Below, in pieces: positions 56,838 to 64,000 of a stretch of DNA of 64,000 bases. Each line of letters opens with the position of its first letter. The stretch's first letter is position 1. The position numbers and the translations under genes are program-made. The notes under the pieces are model-generated. The model was not told the DNA's origin. It ran no database searches and saw only the letters and a list, made by a program, of their open reading frames with translations. The stretch comes from Actinomycetes bacterium (GTDB taxonomy: Bacteria > Actinomycetota > Actinomycetes > Actinomycetales > Microbacteriaceae): assembly GCA_029779645.1 (NCBI GenBank), contig JAKPAC010000010.1, positions 62,001-126,000 of the forward strand, written 5' to 3'.

Positions 56838-57373
56838 ACGGGCTCCCCCATTCTGGAGAAAATTCGGACGATCGCCATCCCGGTGTCGCTCATCTTCGAG
56901 GGCTCGAGCATCACCGTCAGCGCCAGCACGTCAGCGCCAACGGCGCGTGCGCGAATCGTTCCGTCTGCTTCAACGAGGCGCACATCCGAGATGTCGTTGC
57001 ACACAGCGAGCTCGGCCTTGCCGACGAAAGGATCGACCACTGTGCGGGCAATCAAAGTATTGGTTTCGTGCCCGAACTTGGTGACACCTGCGGCATGCAA
57101 TTCCGAGAAGCCCTTCCGTTCCACAGCGTTCAAGTCGCCGACCGTGAGGTCGTACACCGCCTGAAACGTTGCAGGGTCAGAGAGGTCAACTCGATTGAGC
57201 GCACTCGTATAGGCCCGATACGTCGCCTCCGCCGCCGCGAAGGCCTCCTCATCGCTCGCGAAGAGCGGCGCCGGAGCGGGCTGCTCGGGCGGCGCGGAGG
57301 CGGCGCATCCACTCGTCGCGACCGCGGCGAGCCCAAGAGAAGCAGCCACCAGGAGCCATCGCATCGCACGCAT
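56825..57373 (-). CDS. Putative lipoprotein, DUF6318-like
   Basis: 182 residues. Signal peptide MRAMRWLLVAASLGLAAVAT runs into the lipobox ATSGC, lipid-anchored Cys at residue 23. The mature part is a small alpha+beta domain with EEAFAAAEATYRAYTSALNR, typical of actinobacterial lipoproteins of unknown function; I am not sure of the DUF number. TACGGT lies 6 bases before ATG 57373, so the transcript is probably leaderless and this may be the first gene of the whole 39.5-57.4 kb block. Confidence 0.7.
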   Translation of the reverse strand: MRAMRWLLVAASLGLAAVATSGCAASAPPEQPAPAPLFASDEEAFAAAEATYRAYTSALNRVDLSDPATFQAVYDLTVGDLNAVERKGFSELHAAGVTKFGHETNTLIARTVVDPFVGKAELAVCNDISDVRLVEADGTIRARAVGADVLALTVMLEPSKMSDTGMAIVRIFSRMGEPVCEG

Positions 57374-57533
57374 GCGAACACCGTAGTCTCGGCGCCGCGG
57401 CGCGACCAGAATCCATCCACAGCGGCACCCACGCGGCCGCGTCTCGCGCCGACGGCCCTCGGTGCGCACGGCGACAGGGTGCTGCGCCGCGTAGGGTACG
57501 GAGCACAGCGTCCGATGCACGAGGAGCCCCGCC

Positions 57534-57968
57534 ATGCCGTCAGCACAGCCCGCCAAGAAGGCATCCGCGAAGCAGCCCGCGATGTCGCCGTCAGACCTGC
57601 CGATCGAGCCCGTGCTCGACCGGGCGACCGGCCCCCGGCGTGCCGAGGCCGACGAGCTCGTGACCCTGCTGCGCGAGCTCACCGGCGAGGCGCCGATCGT
57701 GTGGGCCGGCCGGATTCTCGGCTTCGGCGAGTACGAGTACCGCTACGCGAGCGGGCACGGCGGGCGCGCTCCCCTGCTCGCGTTCGCGCCCGGTCCCACC
57801 AAGCACACCCTGTACCTGGTGCCGGCATTCGCCGAGCGCTGGCCCGAGCTCATGGCGCAGCTGGGCGCGCACAAGGCGAGCAAGGGATGCCTCTACCTCA
57901 CGCGCCTGCGCGACGTCGATCTCGGCGTGCTGCGCACACTGCTGCAGCGCTCGCTCGACGCGAGCTGA
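57534..57968 (+). CDS. DUF1801 domain-containing protein
   Basis: 144 residues. A Lys/Ala-rich lead (PSAQPAKKASAKQPAMSPSD) precedes the DUF1801 core with ADELVTLLRELTGEAPIVWA, GFGEYEYRYASGHGG and YLVPAFAERWPELM, ending LGVLRTLLQRSLDAS. Related to the YdhG/frataxin-like fold group; the biochemical role is unknown. Strong ribosome site GAGGAG 8 bases before ATG 57534; TAGGGT at 57492-57497 is a likely -10. A second DUF1801-type gene lies at 58936. Confidence 0.87.
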   Translation: MPSAQPAKKASAKQPAMSPSDLPIEPVLDRATGPRRAEADELVTLLRELTGEAPIVWAGRILGFGEYEYRYASGHGGRAPLLAFAPGPTKHTLYLVPAFAERWPELMAQLGAHKASKGCLYLTRLRDVDLGVLRTLLQRSLDAS

Positions 57969-58036
57969 GCGCGCCGGCACGGATCGCTCCCGCCGGGCTG
58001 CCCCAGGAGCAGCCGCCGCGGAGCAGTCACCGCGGA

Positions 58037-58714
58037 TCAGTCCCAGTCGAGGTAGTCCTCGATGGCGAGCGAGGTCGCCCCGATGTGGGTGGCGGGGAAC
58101 ATGTGCGTGCCGCCCTCGATCGCCACGACGCTCACGCGGTCGGGCGCCGAGGCCTTCAGCGCCTCGCCGTTCGCGACGGGCGTCACGGCGTCTTCCGTGC
58201 CTTGCAGCACGAGCACCGGCACGCCGGCGGCCAGCGGCGCGAGCGAGGCGGCGTTGCGGGCGGCGATCTGCATGGGCTCGACCTCGGGGTCGAGAAAGCG
58301 CTGCGGGATGCCGGCGAAGTCGGCCGGGCCCACGCTCGGGGCCGCCTCGACCGCGAGCAGCAGCACGCCGTTGACCCGGTCGCCGTACGCGAGCGACACG
58401 GCGCGGGCGACGGTGCCGCCGAAGGCGTGCCCGCCCACCCAGGCGTCCTTGATGGCCAGGTGGTCCATGACGTCGACGACATCGGCGGCCAGGTCTCGCA
58501 TCGAGACTGCGGGGGCGCCGGCCGCGGCATCCATCGGGCGCCGCGAGCCGATGCGCACGACGCGGAAGTCCTCCTGCGACACGGAGTGCCCGAGCACGCC
58601 AAGGGTGGCGATGTCGAGCCCCTGGCCGGCGATCAGCACGAGCGCGGGGCCCTCGCCCTCGACGGCGTATGGAATGGCGCGGCCCTCGGGCTCGAAGATC
58701 TGGGTGTCGTTCAT
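58037..58714 (-). CDS. Alpha/beta-hydrolase-fold protein lacking the nucleophile Ser
   Basis: 225 residues, start ATG 58714, ribosome site GAGAGGA. It has the order of an alpha/beta hydrolase: ALVLIAGQGLDIATLG (oxyanion region, with GQG for HGxG), a nucleophile elbow, VLVLQGTEDAVTPVANGEAL (acid Asp) and GGTHMFPATHIG (catalytic His). At the elbow the sequence is WVGGHAFGGTVARAV: the GxSxG Ser is Ala97 (codon GCC). Unless the elbow is elsewhere, it should be catalytically dead, perhaps a binding protein. TAAAAT (complement of about 58740-58745) is a plausible -10. Confidence 0.82.
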   Translation of the reverse strand: MNDTQIFEPEGRAIPYAVEGEGPALVLIAGQGLDIATLGVLGHSVSQEDFRVVRIGSRRPMDAAAGAPAVSMRDLAADVVDVMDHLAIKDAWVGGHAFGGTVARAVSLAYGDRVNGVLLLAVEAAPSVGPADFAGIPQRFLDPEVEPMQIAARNAASLAPLAAGVPVLVLQGTEDAVTPVANGEALKASAPDRVSVVAIEGGTHMFPATHIGATSLAIEDYLDWD

Positions 58715-58935
58715 GGGGTGTCCTCTCGGCGGGCTCCCCCATTTTAGACGCGGATGCCGAGGGCCCCCGACCCGCGCCCGCATGCCGGTGGAGCGCACTG
58801 GCGGGCGATGGGCCTCGCGCCGGGCGCGAGCGCGTCGTAGCGTGGGGTGCGCGCACTGCTCGGGATGCCGCATCCACCGCGACACCGCGAGGCGCACGCC
58901 GAGCACCACACACGCCCCCGAGCGAAGGAGCACGC
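58715..58935. other. Divergent intergenic region
   Basis: 221 bases between the hydrolase-fold gene and the second DUF1801 gene. It holds the leftward TAAAAT box and ribosome site, and rightward TAGCGT near 58838 plus GAAGGAG just before the DUF1801 start. I see no further gene. Confidence 0.5.
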
Positions 58936-59373
58936 ATGGCCGAGAACAGCAGCGCCGGACTGTCGAAGGCGGAGCGCGACGCGGTCAAGCAGCGCGCGGC
59001 CGAGCTGCGCGCCCAAGAGAAGGCGGGCAAGTCTCGCGCCGCGGGCGAGCAAGCCGTGCGCGAGGCGATCGAGGCGATGCCCGACGACGATCGCACGCTC
59101 GCCGAGGGCATCGACCGCATCGTGCGCGAGGTCGCGCCGCAGCTGATGCCGAAGACCTGGTACGGCTTTCCCGCCTACACGAACGGCGCTGGCAAGGTCG
59201 TCGTGTTCTTCAAGGCGGCCTCGAAGTACGACGGCCGATACGCGACGCTCGGCTTCGAGGAGGCTGCCCAGCTCGACGACGGGCAGATGTGGACGACCTC
59301 GTTCGCACTGCTCGCGCTCACGCCCGAGACGGAGCGCACGATCGCCGAGCACATCCGGCGCGCGGCCGGCTAG
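58936..59373 (+). CDS. DUF1801-type protein (YdeI/iron-chaperone-like)
   Basis: 145 residues, start ATG 58936 with GAAGGAG 5 bases upstream. A charged helical start (GLSKAERDAVKQRAAELRAQ) precedes the domain: DDRTLAEGIDRIVREVAPQL, MPKTWYGFPAYTNGAGKVVV and FFKAASKYDGRYATLGF. This is the common actinobacterial form of DUF1801, about the expected length. No catalytic function known. Not closely similar to the other DUF1801 gene at 57534. Confidence 0.87.
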   Translation: MAENSSAGLSKAERDAVKQRAAELRAQEKAGKSRAAGEQAVREAIEAMPDDDRTLAEGIDRIVREVAPQLMPKTWYGFPAYTNGAGKVVVFFKAASKYDGRYATLGFEEAAQLDDGQMWTTSFALLALTPETERTIAEHIRRAAG

Positions 59374-59421
59374 ACGGCCGCGCGCACACCCCCAGGGTCG
59401 CCGATCCGGTCGTCGACCTGG

Positions 59422-59970
59422 CTATGCAATGCGGGCCGCGCCGTCGAGCTGAGCCCGAATGTCGGCCACGGTCTGGGCGACGCTCAGCGCCGAGGTGTCG
59501 AGCCAGTAGCCCAGGCGCGGCGTCTCGTGCCGCAGCGCGCGGTCGAGCGCGGCGATCCCCTCGTCGCCGGGCTTGTAGGCGACCTTGCCGCGCTCCCCCC
59601 TCCGCTCGGCGTCGCGTGCGCGCACGGCCGCTGCCGAGGGCGCGAGCACGACGAGCGAGAGCGGCCTGCTCGCGATGCGCTCCGTCATCTCGCGCAGCGC
59701 CTCACCGAGGATGATGTCTTGCAGCACGACGGTGAACCCGGCCTGCGCATAGCGGTCGGCGGTCTCGGCTGCCAGCTCGTATCGCAGCCGCAGCTGCTCG
59801 AGCGCCCGCGGGTCCGGCACCGCCGGGCCCATGTCGACGCGTCCGTTGACGATCATCCGGCGAAACAGGTCGCCGCGCACGTGCACGCTGTTCAGCAGGC
59901 TCTCGGCGAGCGCCTGGGCGACGGTCGACTTGCCGGCCGCCTGGATGCCGGTGATCAGAATGACGGACAC
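59422..59970 (-). CDS. P-loop kinase-like AAA protein
   Basis: 182 residues, start GTG 59970 (VSVILITGIQAAGKSTVAQA), AGGA 7 bases upstream. Walker A GIQAAGKST at residues 8-16 directly after the start; VHVRGDLFRRMIVNGR resembles the substrate loop of chloramphenicol-phosphotransferase/shikimate-kinase-like small kinases; VVLQDIILGEALREM is the Walker B region; the lid is rich in Arg (RARDAERRGERGKVAY). A phosphotransferase on an unknown small molecule is the best guess. Convergent with DUF1801. Confidence 0.78.
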   Translation of the reverse strand: MSVILITGIQAAGKSTVAQALAESLLNSVHVRGDLFRRMIVNGRVDMGPAVPDPRALEQLRLRYELAAETADRYAQAGFTVVLQDIILGEALREMTERIASRPLSLVVLAPSAAAVRARDAERRGERGKVAYKPGDEGIAALDRALRHETPRLGYWLDTSALSVAQTVADIRAQLDGAARIA

Positions 59971-60034
59971 CCGACCATCCTGACCCACCAGCATCCTCGG
60001 ATCCAGTGCGAGCGCTCGGCACGGCGTCGCCGCG

Positions 60035-60649
60035 TCAGCGCGCTTCGCGCACCAGCCCCTTCACGGCCTCGAGCGCGGCGGGGCCATCGAGCGAGGGCAT
60101 CTCGGCCCAGCTCCCTCCGCCGATCATCGCCTCGACCCCCGGCAGCCACACCGTCGTCGACACGGCACCGGCAACGCTCGTCATCACGCCCGTCGAGTAG
60201 GCCACGCCGCCGCGCTCCGCGAGCCACGCATCATCGATGACCTCGCCGCCGGTGCGAACGACGACGCTCGTGTCGGGCTGCACCTCGTCTGCCTCGAGCG
60301 GCGTGAGCGTCACCGACACCGAGCGGTTGTTCGCGAAGTCGGTCTCTCCCTCAGCCATGTCCCAGCGGCAGTAGACGCCCCACTCGTTGACCTCGTCATC
60401 GTAGGCCGCGAGGCCCTCGATATACGTCGCCACCATGGGCGCCACCTGCCCGCAGCTGGTGATGTGGTCGATCGAGAAGCGCGCTCCCCCGGCGTTCGCG
60501 CCGCCGGCGTTGCCGCCTGGCTCCGGCGCCGTGGATGCCGCCCCGGCGTCGCCATCCGTCCCCGCTCCGGGGGCCACAGCGCCGCCGGCGCAGCCGGTGA
60601 CGAGCGTGAGGATGCCGGCGATGATCAGAATCGATTTCAGTCTTGACAC
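60035..60649 (-). CDS. Putative lipoprotein
   Basis: 204 residues from GTG 60649 (VSRLKSILIIAGILTLVTGC): signal peptide with lipobox LVTGC, lipid-anchored Cys at residue 20. A Gly/Ala/Asn-rich linker (APEPGGNAGGANAGGARFSI) precedes a globular domain with three cysteines (TSCGQVAP, VYCRWDMAEG) like DUF3558-type lipoproteins of actinobacteria, a tentative match. TAGTGT lies 7 bases before the start, fitting a leaderless message and supporting this start over GTG 60658. Confidence 0.7.
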   Translation of the reverse strand: MSRLKSILIIAGILTLVTGCAGGAVAPGAGTDGDAGAASTAPEPGGNAGGANAGGARFSIDHITSCGQVAPMVATYIEGLAAYDDEVNEWGVYCRWDMAEGETDFANNRSVSVTLTPLEADEVQPDTSVVVRTGGEVIDDAWLAERGGVAYSTGVMTSVAGAVSTTVWLPGVEAMIGGGSWAEMPSLDGPAALEAVKGLVREAR

Positions 60650-60761
60650 CTCTCCCACACTATGGGCGTCGCGATCCCGGTCCGCGCCGTGTGACAGCGC
60701 CTCGGCGCTCCTTCGGGGTGGCCCCGGGTATGCACCGAAGGCCGATGCGCTCGGGCGCGCG

Positions 60762-61748
60762 TCAGCTCGGGGTCGCGGCATCCCACCAGTCGAGCACCCG
60801 CGTGCCCATCAGGGTGAGCCATCGGGATGCCTCGCCCGCCGGCGCATCGTTCTCGGCCCACACCGCCCCTCCGTGCACCGACCCTTGCAGCCAGGTGCCG
60901 TCGTCGAGCCTCGCCGCCCGCAGCAGCGCGATCGCCTCGGCGAGCCGCGGATCCGGGGCTGTGCCCTCCATCAGGGACGCCTCGCGGAAGTGATCGAGTG
61001 CGGCGAGCGCGCTGTATTGCCACCGGTTCGGAGCGATGAAATCGGTGACCCACGGCCCGACCATCTCGCCCGTGGAACGGCTTCGCAGCAGCCGGCGCTC
61101 CAGAAGGTACTCCTCCCCCGCCCGCCGCGCCTCACGCACCGACGCGTCGCCGGTCAGCCGCTCGTACGCGAGCAGCCCGATGACGGCGTTCAGCGTGGAA
61201 TGGAACGATGAGCGCACCGAGCGGCCCTCCTCGGCTTCGCAATTCCAGCCGCCGTCGGCCAGGCGGTGCGCCGGAAACCACCCGGCGAGCGCCGAGACGT
61301 CCGCCCCGAGCCAGGCGCCGGTGGCGAGCGTGAACGCGTTGATGCACACGTCGACCTCGCCGCCCCAGTACGGCAGGTCGCCGTACTCCCAGCGGCTGTG
61401 CGCTGCGAGCTTCTCCGCCGTGCCCGCCAGCACCGAGGCATCCACCCCGAGCTCGCGCAGGTCCTTCAGCGCCCACGTGGTGGCGATCCACGGCTGCGCG
61501 CCGGCCTGGCGCTCGATCACGCCGTCGCCCGTGAACTCGGGCGACGGAAAGTACGCGCCGCCGGCCCACTGCCCGTCGGCATCCTGCTTCGCGAGGATCG
61601 TGGCGCCGATCCCCTCGGCCGCGACCCGCGCACGCGTGGCCAGCCAGGTGCGCTCCGGCGCGCCGAGCAGATCGCGCTCGACCTGCCATCGGATGGCGGG
61701 ATCAGCGTCGAGGAGCCAGTGCAGGGTCTGAGGAGGCAGCGTGGTCAC
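60762..61748 (-). CDS. Prenyltransferase/squalene-cyclase-like alpha-toroid protein
   Basis: 328 residues from GTG 61748 (VTTLPPQTLHWLLDADPAIR). TATCTT is 7 bases upstream. It is built of helical repeats with QW-like motifs DGQWAGGAYF, DGGWNCEAEEG and DGTWLQGSVHG, the pattern of the squalene-hopene cyclase/prenyltransferase alpha-toroid. It lacks the DXDD protonation motif and half the normal cyclase length, so terpene cyclisation is doubtful. Actinobacterial stand-alone members are uncharacterised. Confidence 0.75.
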   Translation of the reverse strand: MTTLPPQTLHWLLDADPAIRWQVERDLLGAPERTWLATRARVAAEGIGATILAKQDADGQWAGGAYFPSPEFTGDGVIERQAGAQPWIATTWALKDLRELGVDASVLAGTAEKLAAHSRWEYGDLPYWGGEVDVCINAFTLATGAWLGADVSALAGWFPAHRLADGGWNCEAEEGRSVRSSFHSTLNAVIGLLAYERLTGDASVREARRAGEEYLLERRLLRSRSTGEMVGPWVTDFIAPNRWQYSALAALDHFREASLMEGTAPDPRLAEAIALLRAARLDDGTWLQGSVHGGAVWAENDAPAGEASRWLTLMGTRVLDWWDAATPS

Positions 61749-61849
61749 GCTGACGAAGATACGCACGACGTCCGCCACGCGAAACCCCGCTGCGCATGCC
61801 GCATCGCTCCCCGATGCGGCGTGCCGCACGCGAGCGTATCGTCAGCACC

Positions 61850-62197
61850 ATGAACAGCGAAGACCCGGTTGCGAGCAACCCTGAGCACTACCGCGTGCTG
61901 TTCGAGAACGAGCACGTTCGCGTCCTCGACTACACCGACACCCCCGGCGTGCGCACCACACCGCACATCCATCCGAACAGCGTGATGGTGACGCTGTCGG
62001 ACTTCGACCGACGGCTGCACACTCCCGCCGGCACCCGCGACGTGACGCTGCAGGCCGCCCACGCCATGTGGCTGCCCGCGCAGCGACACAGCGGCGAGAA
62101 CATCGGCAGCACCCCGACGCACGTGATCTTCGTCGAGCTGAAGGGCGCTCACGCCGGCGCCCCGGCGAAGCACGCCGTGGGGCCGGTCACGCTCTGA
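61850..62197 (+). CDS. Cupin-fold protein
   Basis: 115 residues. A single small beta-barrel: YRVLFENEHVRVLDYTDTPG, then TTPHIHPNSVMVTLSDF with the metal-type His pair, and HAMWLPAQRHSGENIGSTPT with a further His, ending HVIFVELKG. Typical of short cupin proteins annotated as cytoplasmic proteins. TATCGT (61837-61842) lies 7 bases before ATG 61850, giving a leaderless transcript. Its 3' end overlaps the convergent TDT transporter gene by 11 bases. Confidence 0.83.
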   Translation: MNSEDPVASNPEHYRVLFENEHVRVLDYTDTPGVRTTPHIHPNSVMVTLSDFDRRLHTPAGTRDVTLQAAHAMWLPAQRHSGENIGSTPTHVIFVELKGAHAGAPAKHAVGPVTL

Positions 62198-63278
62198 AGC
62201 CGAGCGTCCGCCACAGCACGCTCCCGATGCGCTGCAGCATCCCGACGAACACGAGCGCCCACGCCACGACCGCGACGATGAGCGCGACCTGACCGATCTG
62301 CTCGACCATCGGCAGCGCGTCGGTGCGGCCCATGGCGATGGATGCCACGGCGAACATGCCGAGCGGGAAGACCATCGACCACAGCGCGGCCTCGTAGCGC
62401 AGCGGCACCCGGTGGACGAGATGCCGCCACACCCCTGCACCCACGAGCAGCGGCACCAGCCATGCGCAGAACGTCCAGAAGACGGCGACCGTCGCGGCCA
62501 TCAGCGGCCGCACCGCGTCGACCATCGGCGTCGGCGCCATGCCGACGATCCCGGCACCGGCCACCACCGCGATCGCGAGCGCCCCCATCGACACCCAGTA
62601 CGACGGGTCGAACTGGGCCGGGGTGATGCCGAACTGCACGATCCGCAGCAGCACGAGCACGCCGATCACGGCGTAGAGGATCACGCCGACCGCCCAGGCG
62701 AGCACCGCGAGCACGCCCGCCCAGCGCGCCGCCTCGGCGCCCAGCAGCGGTGCCCACTGCGTCATCACGATCGCGAGCGACTGACTGGCCACCGCCCAGA
62801 CGAACCAGGTGCCGTTGGTGCGCGCGAGGATCGGCTGGCCGTCGCGCGTCATCAGCACCTGCCAGGGCAGCACGTACCCGAACACGAACCAGAGTGCTGT
62901 GCCGAAGCAGAACAAGATCACGGCGGGCGCGTGCAGCCCCTCCTGCGCGAGCCGAACGCCGAGCACGTCGGTGCCCGCGACGACCGTGAAGTACGCGAAC
63001 GCGGCCGCTGGGTTGCGCAGATCGGCGAGCACCTCGTGTCGAAACGCGATCGCGCGCGCGAGGTAGAGCACGAGGAGCGTCGCGTAGGCGGCGATCGCTG
63101 TCCACATGAGGACGCGCGAAGCGGCGATGAAGCCGACGTCACGCAGCCCGATCGACACGATGCCGGTGGCCATGACGAGCGCGAAGTATCCGGGCGACAG
63201 GCGCGCGATGGCCTCGCGCATCGGCGTCACCGCCGCCGCCGTCGTCGCCGTTGCGCGGATACCGCTCCGTTCACTCAC
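62187..63278 (-). CDS. Tellurite-resistance/dicarboxylate transporter (TDT) family protein
   Basis: 363 residues with about ten spans. TehA/Mae1-type features: LSPGYFALVMATGIVSIGLR at span 1, then NPAAAFAYFTVVAGTDVLGV and the central GTWFVWAVASQSLAIVMTQW. In the family these channels or carriers export anions, dicarboxylates or act in tellurite resistance; no TehB methyltransferase gene is near. The start is GTG 63278; TAGCAT is exactly 6 bases upstream (complement of 63285-63290), again leaderless. Confidence 0.87.
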   Translation of the reverse strand: MSERSGIRATATTAAAVTPMREAIARLSPGYFALVMATGIVSIGLRDVGFIAASRVLMWTAIAAYATLLVLYLARAIAFRHEVLADLRNPAAAFAYFTVVAGTDVLGVRLAQEGLHAPAVILFCFGTALWFVFGYVLPWQVLMTRDGQPILARTNGTWFVWAVASQSLAIVMTQWAPLLGAEAARWAGVLAVLAWAVGVILYAVIGVLVLLRIVQFGITPAQFDPSYWVSMGALAIAVVAGAGIVGMAPTPMVDAVRPLMAATVAVFWTFCAWLVPLLVGAGVWRHLVHRVPLRYEAALWSMVFPLGMFAVASIAMGRTDALPMVEQIGQVALIVAVVAWALVFVGMLQRIGSVLWRTLGFRA

Positions 63279-63345
63279 GAGTGGATGCTACGCGCCATCA
63301 GTCGCGCCCACGGCACGGCTCGACCGATATGTCGGACGCCTGGCG

Positions 63346-63717
63346 TCACGCGAGCTCTTCGACGACGCTCGTGCCGGTCTCCGGGCGAGACTCCCATGCC
63401 CAGGACTCCTCGAACCGAACGCGCCCGTCGTCGAGCACGCGGATCGTGCTCTCGCAGACGCCGCTCGCGGTCGCACCGCCCGTCGCGAGGTGCACGTAGC
63501 GGAACGAGAGCCGCGCGCCATCGCGTGTGCCCACGAGGTAGCCGCGCACGATCTCGCCACCGTCATACTCGGCCCAGATGACCGCACCATCCTCGTGGTA
63601 GCGGAATCGCGTGGCCGAGCCGACCTGACCGGTGCTCGCGTTGCTCACCCCACCGAAGACCCGCCCCTCCAGCGAGACGGAAGCCGGGTCGGGTGCGGAA
63701 TCGAATGGAGCAGGCAC
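63346..63717 (-). CDS. Small beta-rich conserved protein (annotated in databases as N-acetylglutamate-synthase-like)
   Basis: 123 residues from GTG 63717, with TATTCT 6 bases upstream (leaderless). Pattern LEGRVFGGVSNASTGQVGSA, then FRYHEDGAVIWAEYDGGEIV and RGYLVGTRDGARLSFRYVHL. This is a common small family found in many bacteria. The database name N-acetylglutamate synthase is a legacy label and there is no GNAT domain, so I would not assign that function. Beta-strand content suggests a lipocalin-like barrel. Confidence 0.7.
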   Translation of the reverse strand: MPAPFDSAPDPASVSLEGRVFGGVSNASTGQVGSATRFRYHEDGAVIWAEYDGGEIVRGYLVGTRDGARLSFRYVHLATGGATASGVCESTIRVLDDGRVRFEESWAWESRPETGTSVVEELA

Positions 63718-63780
63718 CCCGCGAGAATAGCCGCCTCGCGCGGTCCCAGCCGCTTCAGGGCATCGAACCCTCGCGAAGGC

Positions 63781-64000
63781 TCAGTCGCCGGAGCGCGCTT
63801 CCTCAGCCGCGGGGTTGAACGGAGCGCCTGCGAGGAGCGCTTCGATCGCCGCCTTGTGGCGTTGGTAGGCGCCACGCCCCACCTCGGTGATGCGGTAGCT
63901 CGTCGTCGCACCGCGCCCACGACCGGACTTGCCGATGGAGATATACCCGGCCTCCGCGAGTGCGGATGCCTGCTTCGAGAGATCGGAGTCGCTGACGGCG
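63781..64000 (-). CDS. Winged-helix transcriptional regulator, truncated by window end
   Basis: Visible 72 residues, the C-terminal part of a protein whose start lies beyond base 64000. AVSDSDLSKQASALAEAGYI is the recognition-helix end and first wing strand, followed by SIGKSGRGRGATTSYRITEV (wing) and a helical dimer region GRGAYQRHKAAIEALLAG. This is the pattern of the small MarR/PadR-like winged-helix family (HTH_34 type). Target genes unknown; nothing else of its operon is visible. Confidence 0.75.
   Translation of the reverse strand, partial: AVSDSDLSKQASALAEAGYISIGKSGRGRGATTSYRITEVGRGAYQRHKAAIEALLAGAPFNPAAEEARSGD

Noticed and set aside
57997..58015. GGCTGC/GCAGCC hairpin between DUF1801 and the hydrolase-fold gene
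   Set aside because: Only a 6-bp stem in a GC-rich convergent gap; similar structures are expected by chance, so I do not list it as a terminator.
58936..59373. The two DUF1801 genes (57534 and 58936) as a recent tandem duplication
   Set aside because: Their sequences align poorly outside the general fold pattern; they look like separate DUF1801 subfamilies.
63346..63717. N-acetylglutamate synthase function for the 123-residue protein
   Set aside because: No GNAT acetyltransferase motif; the database name for this small family is unsupported by its sequence.

Overview
The window is a gene-dense stretch of chromosome from a high-GC actinobacterium. GC-rich third codon positions, many GTG and TTG starts, 4-base ATGA/GTGA overlaps between neighbours, FdxA, DUF3117, DapC/D/E and the overall gene content point to Microbacteriaceae. 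A Microcella-like genus is my guess and the genus is not fixed by the sequence. I see no tRNA, rRNA, CRISPR array, prophage or recognisable transposase.

Layout. 0-9 kb: tail of a CBS/MgtE-type protein, a DUF1003 membrane protein and an Mrp-type ATPase in one overlapping operon; then TatB, an O-methyltransferase, DUF3117, divergent dapE and dapD, a PPK2 polyphosphate kinase and a two-gene ABC system. 9-15 kb, mostly minus strand: citrate synthase, and a typA - membrane protein - fdxA - dapC run. dapC, dapD and dapE together cover most of the succinylase branch of lysine/diaminopimelate synthesis. 15-22 kb: a four-gene oligopeptide ABC importer (binding protein, two permeases, one fused double ATPase). 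22.6-24 kb: a small AT-richer island holding an AbiEi/DUF559-like gene bracketed by two copies of a symmetric intergenic repeat. 24-29 kb: gcvT-gcvH-gcvP behind a tandem glycine riboswitch. 29-35 kb: an NAD operon (NrtR-like regulator, nadA, nadB, nadC, cysteine desulfurase). 35-39.5 kb: an ABC exporter, DUF1345, a small acidic protein and a DHA2-type drug exporter.

39.5-57.4 kb holds the most striking locus. A long minus-strand run carries a lipoprotein, a PKD-like secreted protein, a small membrane protein, a 2028-residue Ig-like/fibronectin surface protein, MoxR, DUF58, a transglutaminase-core membrane protein whose catalytic Cys is Asp, an RDD-FHA protein, a PP2C phosphatase, an FHA protein and a Ser/Thr kinase. 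Most junctions from DUF58 to the kinase are 4-base overlaps. This looks like a phospho-regulated system that installs or remodels a giant cell-surface protein. 57-64 kb is a mixture of small hypothetical and housekeeping genes.

Two patterns cut across the window. At least ten genes have a TANNNT box only 6-7 nt before the start codon, so they are probably transcribed as leaderless mRNAs. The heptamer GGATGCC/GGCATCC appears about four times more often than composition predicts, and in places it overrides normal codon choice.
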